NCBI GenBank assembly: GCA_013285705.1
Contig: JABDHA010000047.1
Location: 1-32,015 of the forward strand
Direction of reading: 5' to 3'
Origin: Acidobacteriota bacterium
GTDB lineage: Bacteria > Acidobacteriota > Terriglobia > Terriglobales > Acidobacteriaceae
DNA length: 32,015 nucleotides
Shown here: positions 1 to 8,415 of the stretch, piece after piece
Position numbering within the stretch: position 1 is the stretch's first letter
Layout: each line of letters opens with the position of its first letter
Program-made: the position numbers and the translations under genes
The notes under the pieces: generated by a model
Told to the model about the DNA's origin: nothing
Database searches by the model: none
The model's input: the letters and a program-made list of their open reading frames with translations, nothing else

Positions 1-2
1 TG

Positions 3-86
3 CGGTCGCAGCGCAACAAGATCGTGAAGCAGAAGAAGGAACAAAAGGCCAGCGAAGCAGCCAAGCCTGCAAGCGCCGAGGTGTAA
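3..86 (+). CDS. C-terminal end of an unidentified gene (partial)
   Basis: An open frame enters from the left edge and stops with TAA at 84-86, giving the last 27 residues of a protein. The tail is rich in Lys, Arg, Gln and Ala (it contains RNKIVKQKKEQK). Such basic tails occur in small ribosomal proteins and other RNA- or membrane-associated proteins, but this is too short to name. A clear intrinsic terminator follows about 60 bases downstream, which supports this being a real gene end. Confidence 0.5.
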   Translation, partial: RSQRNKIVKQKKEQKASEAAKPASAEV

Positions 87-143
87 CTACGACGCGGGCC
101 TGGTTCGCTCCAATGGGCGCAACCAGGCTGCACAAAACATACC

Positions 144-174
144 GGCCAGCCAAGCGCTGGCCGCTTTCTCTTTT
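144..174 (+). terminator. Intrinsic terminator of the partial upstream gene
   Basis: A perfect 7-bp stem (GGCCAGC at 144-150, GCTGGCC at 156-162) with a 5-base loop is followed by a pyrimidine/T-rich run (163-174). It ends the transcript of the partial gene. It touches the first possible start codon of the next gene at 175, so that gene probably starts at ATG 190, or the hairpin is part of its leader. Confidence 0.75.
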
Positions 175-615
175 ATGACGCGATCCACCATGACATTCCG
201 GCGTTATCTGGTGCTGGCGTTTGTCTCCGTCTCAGCTCCGCTCGGCGACACCTTTCTGGATGTCGGCATGAAACGCATCGGCCCCGTGTCGCCCGCTCAT
301 ATTACGACGCTATTTCACGCGGTGAGTACGCCGTGGGTCGCAGGCGGCATTGTGCTGCTCATCGGATTTTTTGCCTCCTATCTGACAGCGCTTTCCTGGG
401 CGGACCTGACCTTTGTCCTTCCCGCCACCTCCTTCGGAAATGTAGTGGTCGCTCTGCTGGCCCGCTTCTGGCGGCACGAGCAAATTTCGTTAGCACGATG
501 GGCGGGGATTTTCCTCATCACGGCGGCTGTCGGGTTTGTCACCCAGGGCCCCTCGTACACAGAGCATGAGCAGCCGATCACGGCTCCGGATGCGAAAGAG
601 GTGTGCCACCCATGA
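175..615 (+). CDS. EamA/DMT-superfamily half-size membrane protein (first of a pair)
   Basis: A small membrane protein of 146 residues (141 if translation starts at ATG 190) with four hydrophobic segments. The third and fourth segments carry the pattern typical of EamA/small-multidrug-resistance-like transporters, including SWADLTFVLPATSFGN followed by a short Arg/Glu loop (RHEQISLARW). It is half the length of a classical ten-helix EamA protein, so it should act as a dimer. Its stop overlaps the start of the next, similar gene (ATGA at 612-615), which points to a co-translated heterodimer in the inner membrane, as in ArnE/ArnF-type lipid-carrier flippases. The substrate is unknown. Neither candidate start has a convincing Shine-Dalgarno sequence. 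Family assignment is fairly sure; function is inference. Confidence 0.75.
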   Translation: MTRSTMTFRRYLVLAFVSVSAPLGDTFLDVGMKRIGPVSPAHITTLFHAVSTPWVAGGIVLLIGFFASYLTALSWADLTFVLPATSFGNVVVALLARFWRHEQISLARWAGIFLITAAVGFVTQGPSYTEHEQPITAPDAKEVCHP

Positions 616-1007
616 GCATGCTGCACCATTCTGCCATGGCGAACGCAGCGATGATCGGTAGCATCGTAGTTGCGGCCACTGTGGGCGACGTGCTGATTGC
701 TTCGGCCATGCGCCGGATCGGCGATCTCGATGAAATCAAAGCGCACTCGGGATTAATCGGAGCCATTAGAGCTGTTATCACCAATACGCGCTTCTTTTGC
801 GGCGTAGCGGCGATGGCTGTCAGCTTTTTCTCGCTGCTCTTCGCTCTGAGCCATGCCGACTTGAGCCTTGTCGCGCCAGCATCGGCGTCATTGACGGTCG
901 TAACAAATACGATCGCTGGCAAGCTCTTCCTGAAAGAGAACGTCGACAAACGCCGCTGGCTGGCAGCACTCTGTGTCTGTGTCGGTGTGGTGTTGCTGGC
1001 GCGTTAG
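612..1007 (+). CDS. EamA/DMT-superfamily half-size membrane protein (second of a pair)
   Basis: This 131-residue protein has four predicted membrane segments and the same plan as its upstream partner. It has a conserved FALSHADLSLVAPASASLTVV stretch followed by a charged loop (KENVDKRRW) and a last hydrophobic helix. ATG 612 is preferred over the in-frame GTG at 603 because a purine-rich GAAAGAGG lies about ten bases upstream and because 612 makes the ATGA overlap with the preceding stop. The two proteins are alike in topology but clearly different in sequence, as expected for a paired (heteromeric) SMR-like transporter. Its stop codon overlaps the stop of the opposite-strand GH15 gene (TTAG at 1004-1007). 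Confidence 0.75.
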   Translation: MSMLHHSAMANAAMIGSIVVAATVGDVLIASAMRRIGDLDEIKAHSGLIGAIRAVITNTRFFCGVAAMAVSFFSLLFALSHADLSLVAPASASLTVVTNTIAGKLFLKENVDKRRWLAALCVCVGVVLLAR

Positions 1008-2830
1008 CGCCAGGTAGATCCAGCTTTACCGCTTGCCGCCCGATCAAGATAGGTTGCCGCACTGATCAATGCCAGGTGTGTAAAGGCCTGCGGAAAATTT
1101 CCGAGGTGCTGTCCGCTGCTCCCCAGTTGTTCGGAATACAGGCCTAGATGGTTCGCATATCCCAGCATCTTGTCGAAGAGCAGCCGCGCCTTGTCCAATC
1201 GATGGGAGCGCGCAAGGCATTCGATAAACCAGAAGGAACACGCGGTAAAGCTGCCCTCCCTGCCTCGAAGCCCATCGATAGAATCGCCCACCGTGTCATA
1301 GCGATAGACAAGACTATCCTCGGTCAGGGTCTTCTCGATTGCATCGAGCGTGGAAAGCCACCGTGGATCGACGGGACTGATGAAGCGCATCAAAGGCATT
1401 AGCAAGGCGGAAGCATCGAGCGCATTCGATCCTTCATATTGCACAAAAGCCTTCTGCGACTCATCCCAGAAATTCGTGAATATATCGTCATGAATCGCAT
1501 CCCGCGTCGCAAACCATTGCGCGTATGGACCAGCAAGCGAGCGTTTCTCTCCAAGCCGGATCGCGCGATCAAACGCTACCCAGCACATTAGACGCGAGTG
1601 CAGGAAATGCTTCCGGCCTCCGCGTACTTCCCAGATACCCTCATCGGGACGATTCCAGTTTTTACTAAGCCACTCGAGAATACGGCCAACACCCTTCCAG
1701 TCGTCGTGAGAAATGGCATCACCGTATTTATTGGAGAGATAAATCGCGTCCATTAGCTCGCCGTAGATGTCGAGCTGCAACTGGTCGGACGCCGCGTTGC
1801 CGATACGGACCGGGCGCGAGCCCTGATAACCTTGGAAGTTTTCGAGAATCGTCTCGTCCAGCTCCTGGTCGCCGTTAATGCGGTACATCACCTGGAGCGG
1901 CCCATGCTCGGCATCGTCGTGCAACCGGTCGCGCAGCCAGTTGGTAAAGGCCTGCGCTTCTTCGACAAAACCAAGCCGCATAAAGGCATAAAGACTGAAG
2001 GCCGAATCGCGCAGCCAGGTATAGCGATAGTCCCAGTTGCGCTCCCCTCCGATTCTTTCCGGCAGTCCAAATGTCGGAGCCGCAATCAGCGATCCATATT
2101 CCTGGCTGCACAAAAGCTTGAGCAGCAAAGCCGAGCGATTCACCATCTCGCGCCAGCGGCCTGAATAGTTGGACCGTCCGATCCAGTCACGCCAATACTG
2201 TGATGTCTGGTGGAAGTGATTTTCGATAGCCTCCGCGTCGAGAACTTCTGCGTCCGGGTCTGCTTCGCCAAAAATAAAAGTTGCAGTCTCACCGGCTTTA
2301 AGAGCGAAAGTGGCTGCTGCATCATTCCCCTGGAGCGTCAACGGAACCGTTGCGTGCAACGTCATTTCAGGACATCCAGCACAGTCCGGCTCAAAATGAA
2401 CACAATCCCCTTCAGCACGTGCCGTGTGTCCGTTGCGCATGTAGTTGAAACGGGGAGCGCAGCGTACGCGGAACTGGATTTCTCCTTTGATGACCCGCAC
2501 CATGCGGATGATCTGATGCGCATAAATCTCGCCTTTCTGTCCGGCGAGAATCGGCATGAAATCCGTAATTTCAGCCACTCCGGAATCCGACAGGAAGCGA
2601 GTCAGGAGAACATTTGTGTCTGGAAGATAGAGCTGCTTGGTACGCAGATTCTCAAGCTCGGCTTGAATGCAGAATGTGCCGCCCTGCTCATTGTCCAACA
2701 GCGCCGCGAAAACAGTCGGCGAGTCAAAATTTGGAAAGCAGAAAAAATCAATCGAGCCTTCCATGCTGACTAGAGCAATGGAACGCATATTTCCAATCAC
2801 GCCATAATTTTCAATCGGCTGTGCGGCCAT
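1004..2830 (-). CDS. Glycoside hydrolase family 15 protein (glucoamylase/trehalase-like)
   Basis: A 608-residue protein of the bacterial GH15 type: an N-terminal beta-sandwich domain (about 1-230) and a C-terminal (alpha/alpha)6 barrel. Family landmarks are IGGERNWDYRYTWLRD near residue 260-275, GIWEVRG around E401 (candidate general acid) and LGLYSEQ around E567 (candidate general base). GH15 enzymes cleave alpha-glucosidic bonds in starch-like glucans or trehalose; the sequence alone does not decide which. No signal peptide is seen, so a cytoplasmic role such as trehalose or glycogen turnover is likely. ATG 2830 is chosen over TTG 2851 because GAGGTG precedes it closely. It lies 65 bases after hpnE on the same strand and may be the last gene of the hopanoid operon. 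Confidence 0.88.
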   Translation of the reverse strand: MAAQPIENYGVIGNMRSIALVSMEGSIDFFCFPNFDSPTVFAALLDNEQGGTFCIQAELENLRTKQLYLPDTNVLLTRFLSDSGVAEITDFMPILAGQKGEIYAHQIIRMVRVIKGEIQFRVRCAPRFNYMRNGHTARAEGDCVHFEPDCAGCPEMTLHATVPLTLQGNDAAATFALKAGETATFIFGEADPDAEVLDAEAIENHFHQTSQYWRDWIGRSNYSGRWREMVNRSALLLKLLCSQEYGSLIAAPTFGLPERIGGERNWDYRYTWLRDSAFSLYAFMRLGFVEEAQAFTNWLRDRLHDDAEHGPLQVMYRINGDQELDETILENFQGYQGSRPVRIGNAASDQLQLDIYGELMDAIYLSNKYGDAISHDDWKGVGRILEWLSKNWNRPDEGIWEVRGGRKHFLHSRLMCWVAFDRAIRLGEKRSLAGPYAQWFATRDAIHDDIFTNFWDESQKAFVQYEGSNALDASALLMPLMRFISPVDPRWLSTLDAIEKTLTEDSLVYRYDTVGDSIDGLRGREGSFTACSFWFIECLARSHRLDKARLLFDKMLGYANHLGLYSEQLGSSGQHLGNFPQAFTHLALISAATYLDRAASGKAGSTWR

Positions 2831-2895
2831 CGTCACCTCATGTACCACCAAGCTTAGATGTCCCCGCTCAGGAAAAGTTTATATATTGATTTAAA

Positions 2896-4326
2896 TCAGC
2901 CAAAGAACCGCATCATTCCGGAGGGGGGCAGGTCGGGCTGCAGAAATTTCTCCTCGCGGCCTCCAGCACGGCTCAGAGCCTCTGCCGCCAGATAGCCGCT
3001 GCGCGCCGCGCCTTCCATCGTCGCCGGCCAATCTGTCGCCGTCCAGTCCCCCGCAAGGAAGATGTTTGGCCAGGGGCTAAGTGATATTGGCCGTATGCGA
3101 TCAAGTTGCGGACGAATGGAGAATGTCGCCCGTACTTCTTTCGTGACGGCTGCTTTGAGCAGTTTGGCTTCGCGCACGACAGGAAAAAATAAGGCAAGCT
3201 CGCGTAAAGAGAGATCAATCAATTCCTGACGCTGCATCGGAATTACCGAGCGGAGAACACTGATGACCAGCTCAAGATAGTGCCCTTGCCGCCCTTGCCT
3301 CTGCGGCTGCAGCTTTGACTTATTGAAGAGCCACTGGATCGTGGTATCGAGCATCGATGCATGTTCAAGTTCGGTGATTTCGCGGTCGAACCAGAGATGC
3401 ACGGCAGCAATTGGCGCATGACTGAATTGGCTTATCTGTGACGCAAGCGCTTCTTTGCCCGGCGCTTCAGGAAGAGCGGGTACTAGCTTCGCCATGGCTT
3501 CAAAGGGCAGCGCGAAGATCACGGCGTCGCTGGTAAAGCGTTCCGTTTCGGCTTCCACGACCCACTGCTGGCTTTGGTCACTCCATTCGACGCGTGCAAC
3601 ATTCGTCCGTAAATTGATCTCGGCCCCGCGCGCTTTCAGCGAGTTTAGAGCGTGGCCGTAAAGCTCGCTCAAAGGGACAGAGGGAATGGCCATCCGCCCT
3701 GCCTGCGGCGAGCACAGAAACAGTTCCCGGCAGACCTTTGCTGCGTAATGCACGGAAGTCTTGTCCAGCTCTTCGTTGAGAGCGGCGAAGAGAACGGGCT
3801 CCCAGAATCGCTTGATCGCCCCTGGCGTTTGCTTATGGCGCGCGAGCCAGTGCGCAAAGTTCTCTTCCGAATCGTCATTTGGAATCCCAGCCATGAATGC
3901 GGTGAGACCGCGTGCGATAGCCAGCTTGTCTGCAAGCGAGAATGCGCGAGCACGCAAAAATGCCAGGCTGGCATGCAGCGGCGCAGGCAACGGTGATGGC
4001 CGCAGCACGCTTCTGCGGCCGCCTGGCTCGATCATAGTGATGTCGTCGAACCAGCGCAGTTTGTCGAGCGCGCCAATGCGCCCATACAGATCGATGAGAT
4101 TAGTGCAGCAGCCGAAGAGCAGATGTTGGCAGTTATCGATGATCTCGCCCGTGCCCGGATGCTCATAAGAAGACGCGCGGCCACCGACGTATGGCCGCCG
4201 CTCGATCAGGCGCACTTTGTATCCGGAATCGGCAAGCGCAGAGGCAGCGGCCAGTCCAGCGACTCCACCGCCCACGACAGTAACTGTCTGTATCTTGCTC
4301 TGGCTCGGACTGAAAGCGCTGGCCAT
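2896..4326 (-). CDS. hpnE: Hydroxysqualene dehydroxylase HpnE
   Basis: A 476-residue FAD-dependent amine-oxidase/phytoene-desaturase-like protein. The N-terminus has the dinucleotide-binding fold (VVGGGVAGLAAASAL at about 17-31, then E42-R43 and GGRASS), and the C-terminus has the FAD motif FLAGDWTATDWPATMEGA. HpnE reduces hydroxysqualene to squalene, the last of three steps from farnesyl diphosphate in bacteria that use HpnC/D/E instead of a single squalene synthase. The start lies three bases after the hpnD stop, so the two are co-translated. The neighbours hpnC and hpnD make the assignment secure. The first 13 residues are a weakly conserved extension, so a slightly later start is possible. 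Confidence 0.95.
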   Translation of the reverse strand: MASAFSPSQSKIQTVTVVGGGVAGLAAASALADSGYKVRLIERRPYVGGRASSYEHPGTGEIIDNCQHLLFGCCTNLIDLYGRIGALDKLRWFDDITMIEPGGRRSVLRPSPLPAPLHASLAFLRARAFSLADKLAIARGLTAFMAGIPNDDSEENFAHWLARHKQTPGAIKRFWEPVLFAALNEELDKTSVHYAAKVCRELFLCSPQAGRMAIPSVPLSELYGHALNSLKARGAEINLRTNVARVEWSDQSQQWVVEAETERFTSDAVIFALPFEAMAKLVPALPEAPGKEALASQISQFSHAPIAAVHLWFDREITELEHASMLDTTIQWLFNKSKLQPQRQGRQGHYLELVISVLRSVIPMQRQELIDLSLRELALFFPVVREAKLLKAAVTKEVRATFSIRPQLDRIRPISLSPWPNIFLAGDWTATDWPATMEGAARSGYLAAEALSRAGGREEKFLQPDLPPSGMMRFFG

Positions 4327-4329
4327 CGG

Positions 4330-5277
4330 CTATGTGTTGCCTCGCAGGCGAGCGATCAACATGCGCACAAGACCGCGCGCAAGGATGGCAAGCTTGGTGA
4401 TCGTCGGAACCGAGACTCGTTCCGTAAATACGTCAAAATTCTTATCCTCGATGCGCTGCAGAAGGCGGTGATAGATCGTGATCAGCACCCACAACGCTGG
4501 CCGGGCGTCTGCAGCGATCAACGGCAGCAACGCCTCGCCCGATTTGTAATAGTGTTCGGCACGTTTTGCTTCGAATTCAAGCAGCTCGCGTTGGTTCAGC
4601 GTTAGATGACGACCATTTTTTAGCTGCTGTATTTCGCGGATGGTCACCCCGAAGCGCTCCAGGTCTTCGATTGGAAGATAAACGCGGTCGCGCTCTGCGT
4701 CTTCACGTACATCACGCAAAATATTTGTCAGCTGGAAAGCAATCCCTGTCTCTTCGGCCAGTTTTTCCGCGCGCACATCGCTGTATTCAAAAATACGGAT
4801 GCAGACGAGACCCACAACGGAGGCCACATAGTAGCAGTAGCGGTAGAGGTCATCGAATGTAGCGTACGTATCGAATTGCAAGGGCTGCACCGATGCAACG
4901 CCCGCGCCGACATCGTTCGAGTGCGCCGGAAGCAGATCCATGGCCGTCCCCCGCACCAGTTGGTCAAGTAGGTCCGTTGTGATGTGGAACCGCGCCTGCG
5001 CATCTCGCAAAGCAATAAAGACCGGATCATCAGTTGCGCCACCCTGCGCTGCCTGGTGCCACGCCTCAAGCCACGCATCGAGATCTACACGTCGATCTTC
5101 CCGCGATTTCGTCTCGTCGTCAGATAAATCATCCGCGTGTCGCATAAAAGCGTAAACGGCGCAGATGGCATCGCGCTTCGCCTCTGGCAGTGCGACAAAC
5201 GAATAGTAAAAATTCTTGGCTTCGCGGCGTGCAATCTGACGGCAGACCGCGTACGCCTGCTCGACGGTTAACGTCAC
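4330..5277 (-). CDS. hpnD: Presqualene diphosphate synthase HpnD
   Basis: A 315-residue all-helical head-to-head prenyl synthase of the squalene/phytoene synthase family. Both Mg2+-diphosphate-binding aspartate motifs are present: ADDLSDDE at about 48-55 and NILRDVREDAERDRVYLP at about 185-202. HpnD condenses two farnesyl diphosphates to presqualene diphosphate. The start is a GTG that overlaps the hpnC stop (GTGA at 5277-5274 read on the minus strand), so translation is coupled to hpnC. Assignment to HpnD rather than HpnC or phytoene synthase rests on the N-terminal EAKNFYYSFVALPEAKRDA pattern and on gene order. Confidence 0.94.
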   Translation of the reverse strand: MTLTVEQAYAVCRQIARREAKNFYYSFVALPEAKRDAICAVYAFMRHADDLSDDETKSREDRRVDLDAWLEAWHQAAQGGATDDPVFIALRDAQARFHITTDLLDQLVRGTAMDLLPAHSNDVGAGVASVQPLQFDTYATFDDLYRYCYYVASVVGLVCIRIFEYSDVRAEKLAEETGIAFQLTNILRDVREDAERDRVYLPIEDLERFGVTIREIQQLKNGRHLTLNQRELLEFEAKRAEHYYKSGEALLPLIAADARPALWVLITIYHRLLQRIEDKNFDVFTERVSVPTITKLAILARGLVRMLIARLRGNT

Positions 5278-6221
5278 GCGGCACTCCGCCCGAGAAACTT
5301 CCCGCTGAGTGCCCGAAGCATCAACGCAATTTTCCTGCCCTTGGATATCGATGGCCGCGCGCGAAGCACGTTGTAATCCTGCTGCTCGATGGCATGCAGA
5401 ATTTCCAGACCGCCCCGGCTGAAAAGATCGAGGTCGAGAGCAAGCTCGCGGTCGACTCTTCCAATGAGCGGCATACCCTGCGCAAACATCTGGCGCGTAT
5501 AGTCCACTTCGTAGCGCATCAGGTCGCGGAATTGCGGCGTGAAGTTGCGGCGGGCAATCGTAGCTTCGTCAACACCGAAGCGGCGCATATCGGCCAGCGG
5601 AAAATAGATGCGGTCTTTCTCGTAGTCGACCGCTACATCCTGCCAGAAGTTAGCCAGTTGCAGCGCCGAGCAGGTATAGTCCGACAAGGCAAAGCGTTCG
5701 GCGTCACGATAACCGCACGCGTAGAGCACGAGCCTGCCTACCGGATTCGCCGAATAGCGGCAATAGGCCAGCACATCGTCCATCGTCTCAAAGCGCGTCA
5801 CCGTCTGGTCCTGACGAAATGCCACGAGCAGGTCGGCAAACGGCTCTTTGGGAATGTCGCAGATGCGAATTGTATCCGCCAGTGCTACAAATACCGGATG
5901 CCGCGCCTCACCCCGATAGCAGGCGTCGAGTTCCTGTCCCCATAGATTGAGCAGAGCCAATGACTGTTCGCGGTTTCCCACCTCGTCTCCGAGATCATCG
6001 GAGATGCGGCAATAGGCGTAAATGCTGTGAAAATGCGGGCGCAGGCGCTTCGGCAGAAACCACGACGTCACATGGAAATTTTCGTAATGCGTCTCGGCCA
6101 GTCTCTGGCAGTAGGCGCGCGCTTCTTCCAGTGTCGGCGTCTTCTCCGGAATACGGTATTCCGTTGGAAGCGCAGCCCAACCTTTTTCTATCAGTTCATT
6201 CTGTGCAGTATTTGCTGTCAT
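5274..6221 (-). CDS. hpnC: Hydroxysqualene synthase HpnC
   Basis: A 315-residue member of the squalene/phytoene synthase family. The N-terminal region has the HpnC-type THYENFHVTSWFLPKRLRPH stretch. The first aspartate motif is SDDLGDE (about 74-80) and the second is NFWQDVAVDYEKDRIYFP (about 191-208). HpnC converts presqualene diphosphate to hydroxysqualene, which HpnE then reduces. The ATG lies six bases after the stop of the upstream dehydrogenase gene, and its own stop overlaps the hpnD start, so it sits inside one transcript. Having both HpnC and HpnD beside HpnE is the signature of the three-enzyme bacterial squalene route. Confidence 0.94.
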   Translation of the reverse strand: MTANTAQNELIEKGWAALPTEYRIPEKTPTLEEARAYCQRLAETHYENFHVTSWFLPKRLRPHFHSIYAYCRISDDLGDEVGNREQSLALLNLWGQELDACYRGEARHPVFVALADTIRICDIPKEPFADLLVAFRQDQTVTRFETMDDVLAYCRYSANPVGRLVLYACGYRDAERFALSDYTCSALQLANFWQDVAVDYEKDRIYFPLADMRRFGVDEATIARRNFTPQFRDLMRYEVDYTRQMFAQGMPLIGRVDRELALDLDLFSRGGLEILHAIEQQDYNVLRARPSISKGRKIALMLRALSGKFLGRSAA

Positions 6222-6227
6222 GTGTTC

Positions 6228-7271
6228 TTAGGGGATAATAGCCGTCTTAATATCGTTCGAGCGGTCCATCAGCTTGCGGAAGACCTCATCAAGACTGGCA
6301 AGGGGCGCGCGACCGGTAATGTATTCGCGAGAATTGAATTTGCCGCTGGCGATAAACTCAAAAGCTTTACGGGCCGTGGCAGGAGTGTGATGAAAGCTCG
6401 CCTTCAACGTAATGTCGTTGTAGTGCAATCGGTTCGTGTCCAGTTCGACTTTTGTGCCTGAAGCGCAGCCGCCGAAGAAGTTCACAGTTCCGCCTTTGCG
6501 CACCATTTCAACAGCCTGCTGCCAGGTAGCCGGAGTCGCAACCGCTTCAATCGCAATATCAACACCGCGTTGGCTTGGAGTCAGTGCACGCACTGCGGCA
6601 ACGACGTCCTTCACCGTCGTCGTCTGCAAAACGTGCTCCGCGCCGAAAACCTTTGCCGCATCCACCTGCTCATCGCGCTTCACCACGGCGATGACGTGCA
6701 GGCCTGCAAGTTGCGCGGTGTGGATAAACATCAATCCGATCGGCCCTGCACCGATGACGACGATTGAGTCGCCCACCTGAGCATTACTTTCTTCCAGACC
6801 ACGCACGACGCAGGCCAGCGGCTCGGTCAGCGCCGCGTGCTCAAAACACACTCCATCGGGAATGAGCAACGTATTCTTCTCTACGATGCGAGCCGGAATG
6901 CGAATGTATTCGGCATACGCGCCGTTGTTGAAGATCAGGTCGTCACAAAGGTTCTGCTGGTTGTGCTTGCAGTAGTAGCATGCATCGCACGGCGCAGAGT
7001 TGAGCGCGACAACACGATCCCCAACATGGAACTTTGTTACGCCGGCGCCCACCTCTTCCACCGTGCCCGCCAGTTCATGGCCGAAAGGGATGGGAGGCTT
7101 CAGCATCTTCGCGTGGTAGCCGCGGCGGTAAACTTTCAGGTCCGTGCCGCATGTCAACGCTGCGGCAACACGCACCACAATTTCACCCGGACCGGCGGCA
7201 GGCATAGGAATCTGCTCAATACGCAAGTCTTCTTTGCCATAGAGCACTGCGGCCGTCATTTGATTCGCCAT
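6228..7271 (-). CDS. Zinc-dependent MDR dehydrogenase within the hopanoid operon (1)
   Basis: A 347-residue medium-chain dehydrogenase/reductase. Catalytic zinc ligands are visible as C41 (LTCGTD) and H65-E66 (GHE). The structural zinc site is intact (C95, C98, C101, C109). The Rossmann motif is VIGAGPIGLM at about 172-181. Such enzymes interconvert alcohols and aldehydes or ketones with NAD(P)H; the substrate cannot be read from the sequence. It sits six bases from its neighbours on both sides, between a second MDR enzyme and hpnC, so it is in the same transcript as the hopanoid genes. A role in reducing or oxidising the hopanoid side chain is inference. Another possibility is a sugar- or polyol-dehydrogenase carried along with the operon. 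Confidence 0.88.
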   Translation of the reverse strand: MANQMTAAVLYGKEDLRIEQIPMPAAGPGEIVVRVAAALTCGTDLKVYRRGYHAKMLKPPIPFGHELAGTVEEVGAGVTKFHVGDRVVALNSAPCDACYYCKHNQQNLCDDLIFNNGAYAEYIRIPARIVEKNTLLIPDGVCFEHAALTEPLACVVRGLEESNAQVGDSIVVIGAGPIGLMFIHTAQLAGLHVIAVVKRDEQVDAAKVFGAEHVLQTTTVKDVVAAVRALTPSQRGVDIAIEAVATPATWQQAVEMVRKGGTVNFFGGCASGTKVELDTNRLHYNDITLKASFHHTPATARKAFEFIASGKFNSREYITGRAPLASLDEVFRKLMDRSNDIKTAIIP

Positions 7272-7277
7272 AACCTT

Positions 7278-8399
7278 CTATTTTCTCAGACCGGGTTGAA
7301 TAAATACCTTCATGGATGCAGCCGTAGGGTTTGAAGCAACTTCAAGGGCTTCCACCGCCTGCTCCAGAGAAAAACGGTGCGAGATGAGCCGCGTCAGATC
7401 GAATCCGTTGCTAAATCCATCAAAAACAAGCTGTTCGCCTCGACCCTGTATCTCGACAGACGCGCTATAGGAGCCCATCAGGGTCTTCTCATCCATGCAT
7501 ACCGCTGCCGGATCAATCACAGCATCGCCGTGCTGCGTTTGAGCGAATAGTAGCACCCGGCCACCGGGTCGTGCGGCATCCATGGCAATGCGGATGAGAG
7601 AGTTACCACCCACCGCCAGGATCACCGCATCCGCGCCGCGGCCTTCCGACTCGCGCTTGGCTACCGCGACCACGTCTTCCCGGCTCGCGTCAATGGGATG
7701 CTTGAGGCCGAAAGCGGCGGCAATCGCATGGCGTTCGGGGTAAAGGTCGGAGGTGAGCACCTTGGCCCCAGTCCGCGCGGCAAGCGCCGCCAGAAGGATG
7801 CCGATGGGCCCCTGACCGATGACCAGCACCGTCTCGTCGGCGGCAAGGTTAAGATTCACAACCGCCTTAAGGCAGGTATTGACCGGCTCCACGAAGGCAG
7901 CCTGCTCGAAAGGTACACCATCCGGAATGCGGACCAGGCCTCCCGTGCGCACAATCCAATCCATCACGCGGACGTATTCTGCAAAGCCTCCGCCGGATGG
8001 CTCAAAACCTGCGGTGCAGCCCACCTTCTTGTAGGTCTCGCACTGGGCAAAGGTCTTCTTGCGGCAGTAGTAGCAGTGTCCGCAGGGAATGTGGTGAAAG
8101 ACCATAACGCGGTCGCCGACGGCAAAGCCCGCGACACCCTCGCCGGTTTTGACGATCGTGCCGGAGGTCTCGTGCCCGAAAATGCGCGGCGCCGAATGGG
8201 AACCGGTATGGATCTTTTTCAGATCTGTCCCGCAGATGCCGCAGGAATGGACGCGAATCAGGACTTCGCCCGAGCCAATCTCCGGAACGGGGACGGTTTC
8301 GATGCGTATGTCGTTCACGCCGCGATAGACGGCTGCCTGCATCGTTGCAGAGATGGCCTCGCTTGCTGGAGCGGGCGCATTGGTGGTAACTGTCGCCAT
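7278..8399 (-). CDS. Zinc-dependent MDR dehydrogenase within the hopanoid operon (2)
   Basis: A 373-residue MDR protein counted from ATG 8399. It has the CGICGTD zinc motif (ligand C56), GHE at about 75-77, a structural zinc cluster C106-C109-C112-C120 and the Rossmann motif VIGQGPIGILLA. ATG 8399 is preferred to a GTG at 8429 because the longer version would overlap the hpnG end and adds a non-conserved leader. The first 20 residues (Ala/Thr rich) look like a flexible extension. It is clearly different from the adjacent MDR gene, so the two are unlikely to be a recent duplication and probably catalyse different steps. It belongs to the same packed operon as hpnG and hpnC. Confidence 0.88.
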   Translation of the reverse strand: MATVTTNAPAPASEAISATMQAAVYRGVNDIRIETVPVPEIGSGEVLIRVHSCGICGTDLKKIHTGSHSAPRIFGHETSGTIVKTGEGVAGFAVGDRVMVFHHIPCGHCYYCRKKTFAQCETYKKVGCTAGFEPSGGGFAEYVRVMDWIVRTGGLVRIPDGVPFEQAAFVEPVNTCLKAVVNLNLAADETVLVIGQGPIGILLAALAARTGAKVLTSDLYPERHAIAAAFGLKHPIDASREDVVAVAKRESEGRGADAVILAVGGNSLIRIAMDAARPGGRVLLFAQTQHGDAVIDPAAVCMDEKTLMGSYSASVEIQGRGEQLVFDGFSNGFDLTRLISHRFSLEQAVEALEVASNPTAASMKVFIQPGLRK

Positions 8400-8415
8400 A
8401 GTTGTTACTACCAGA

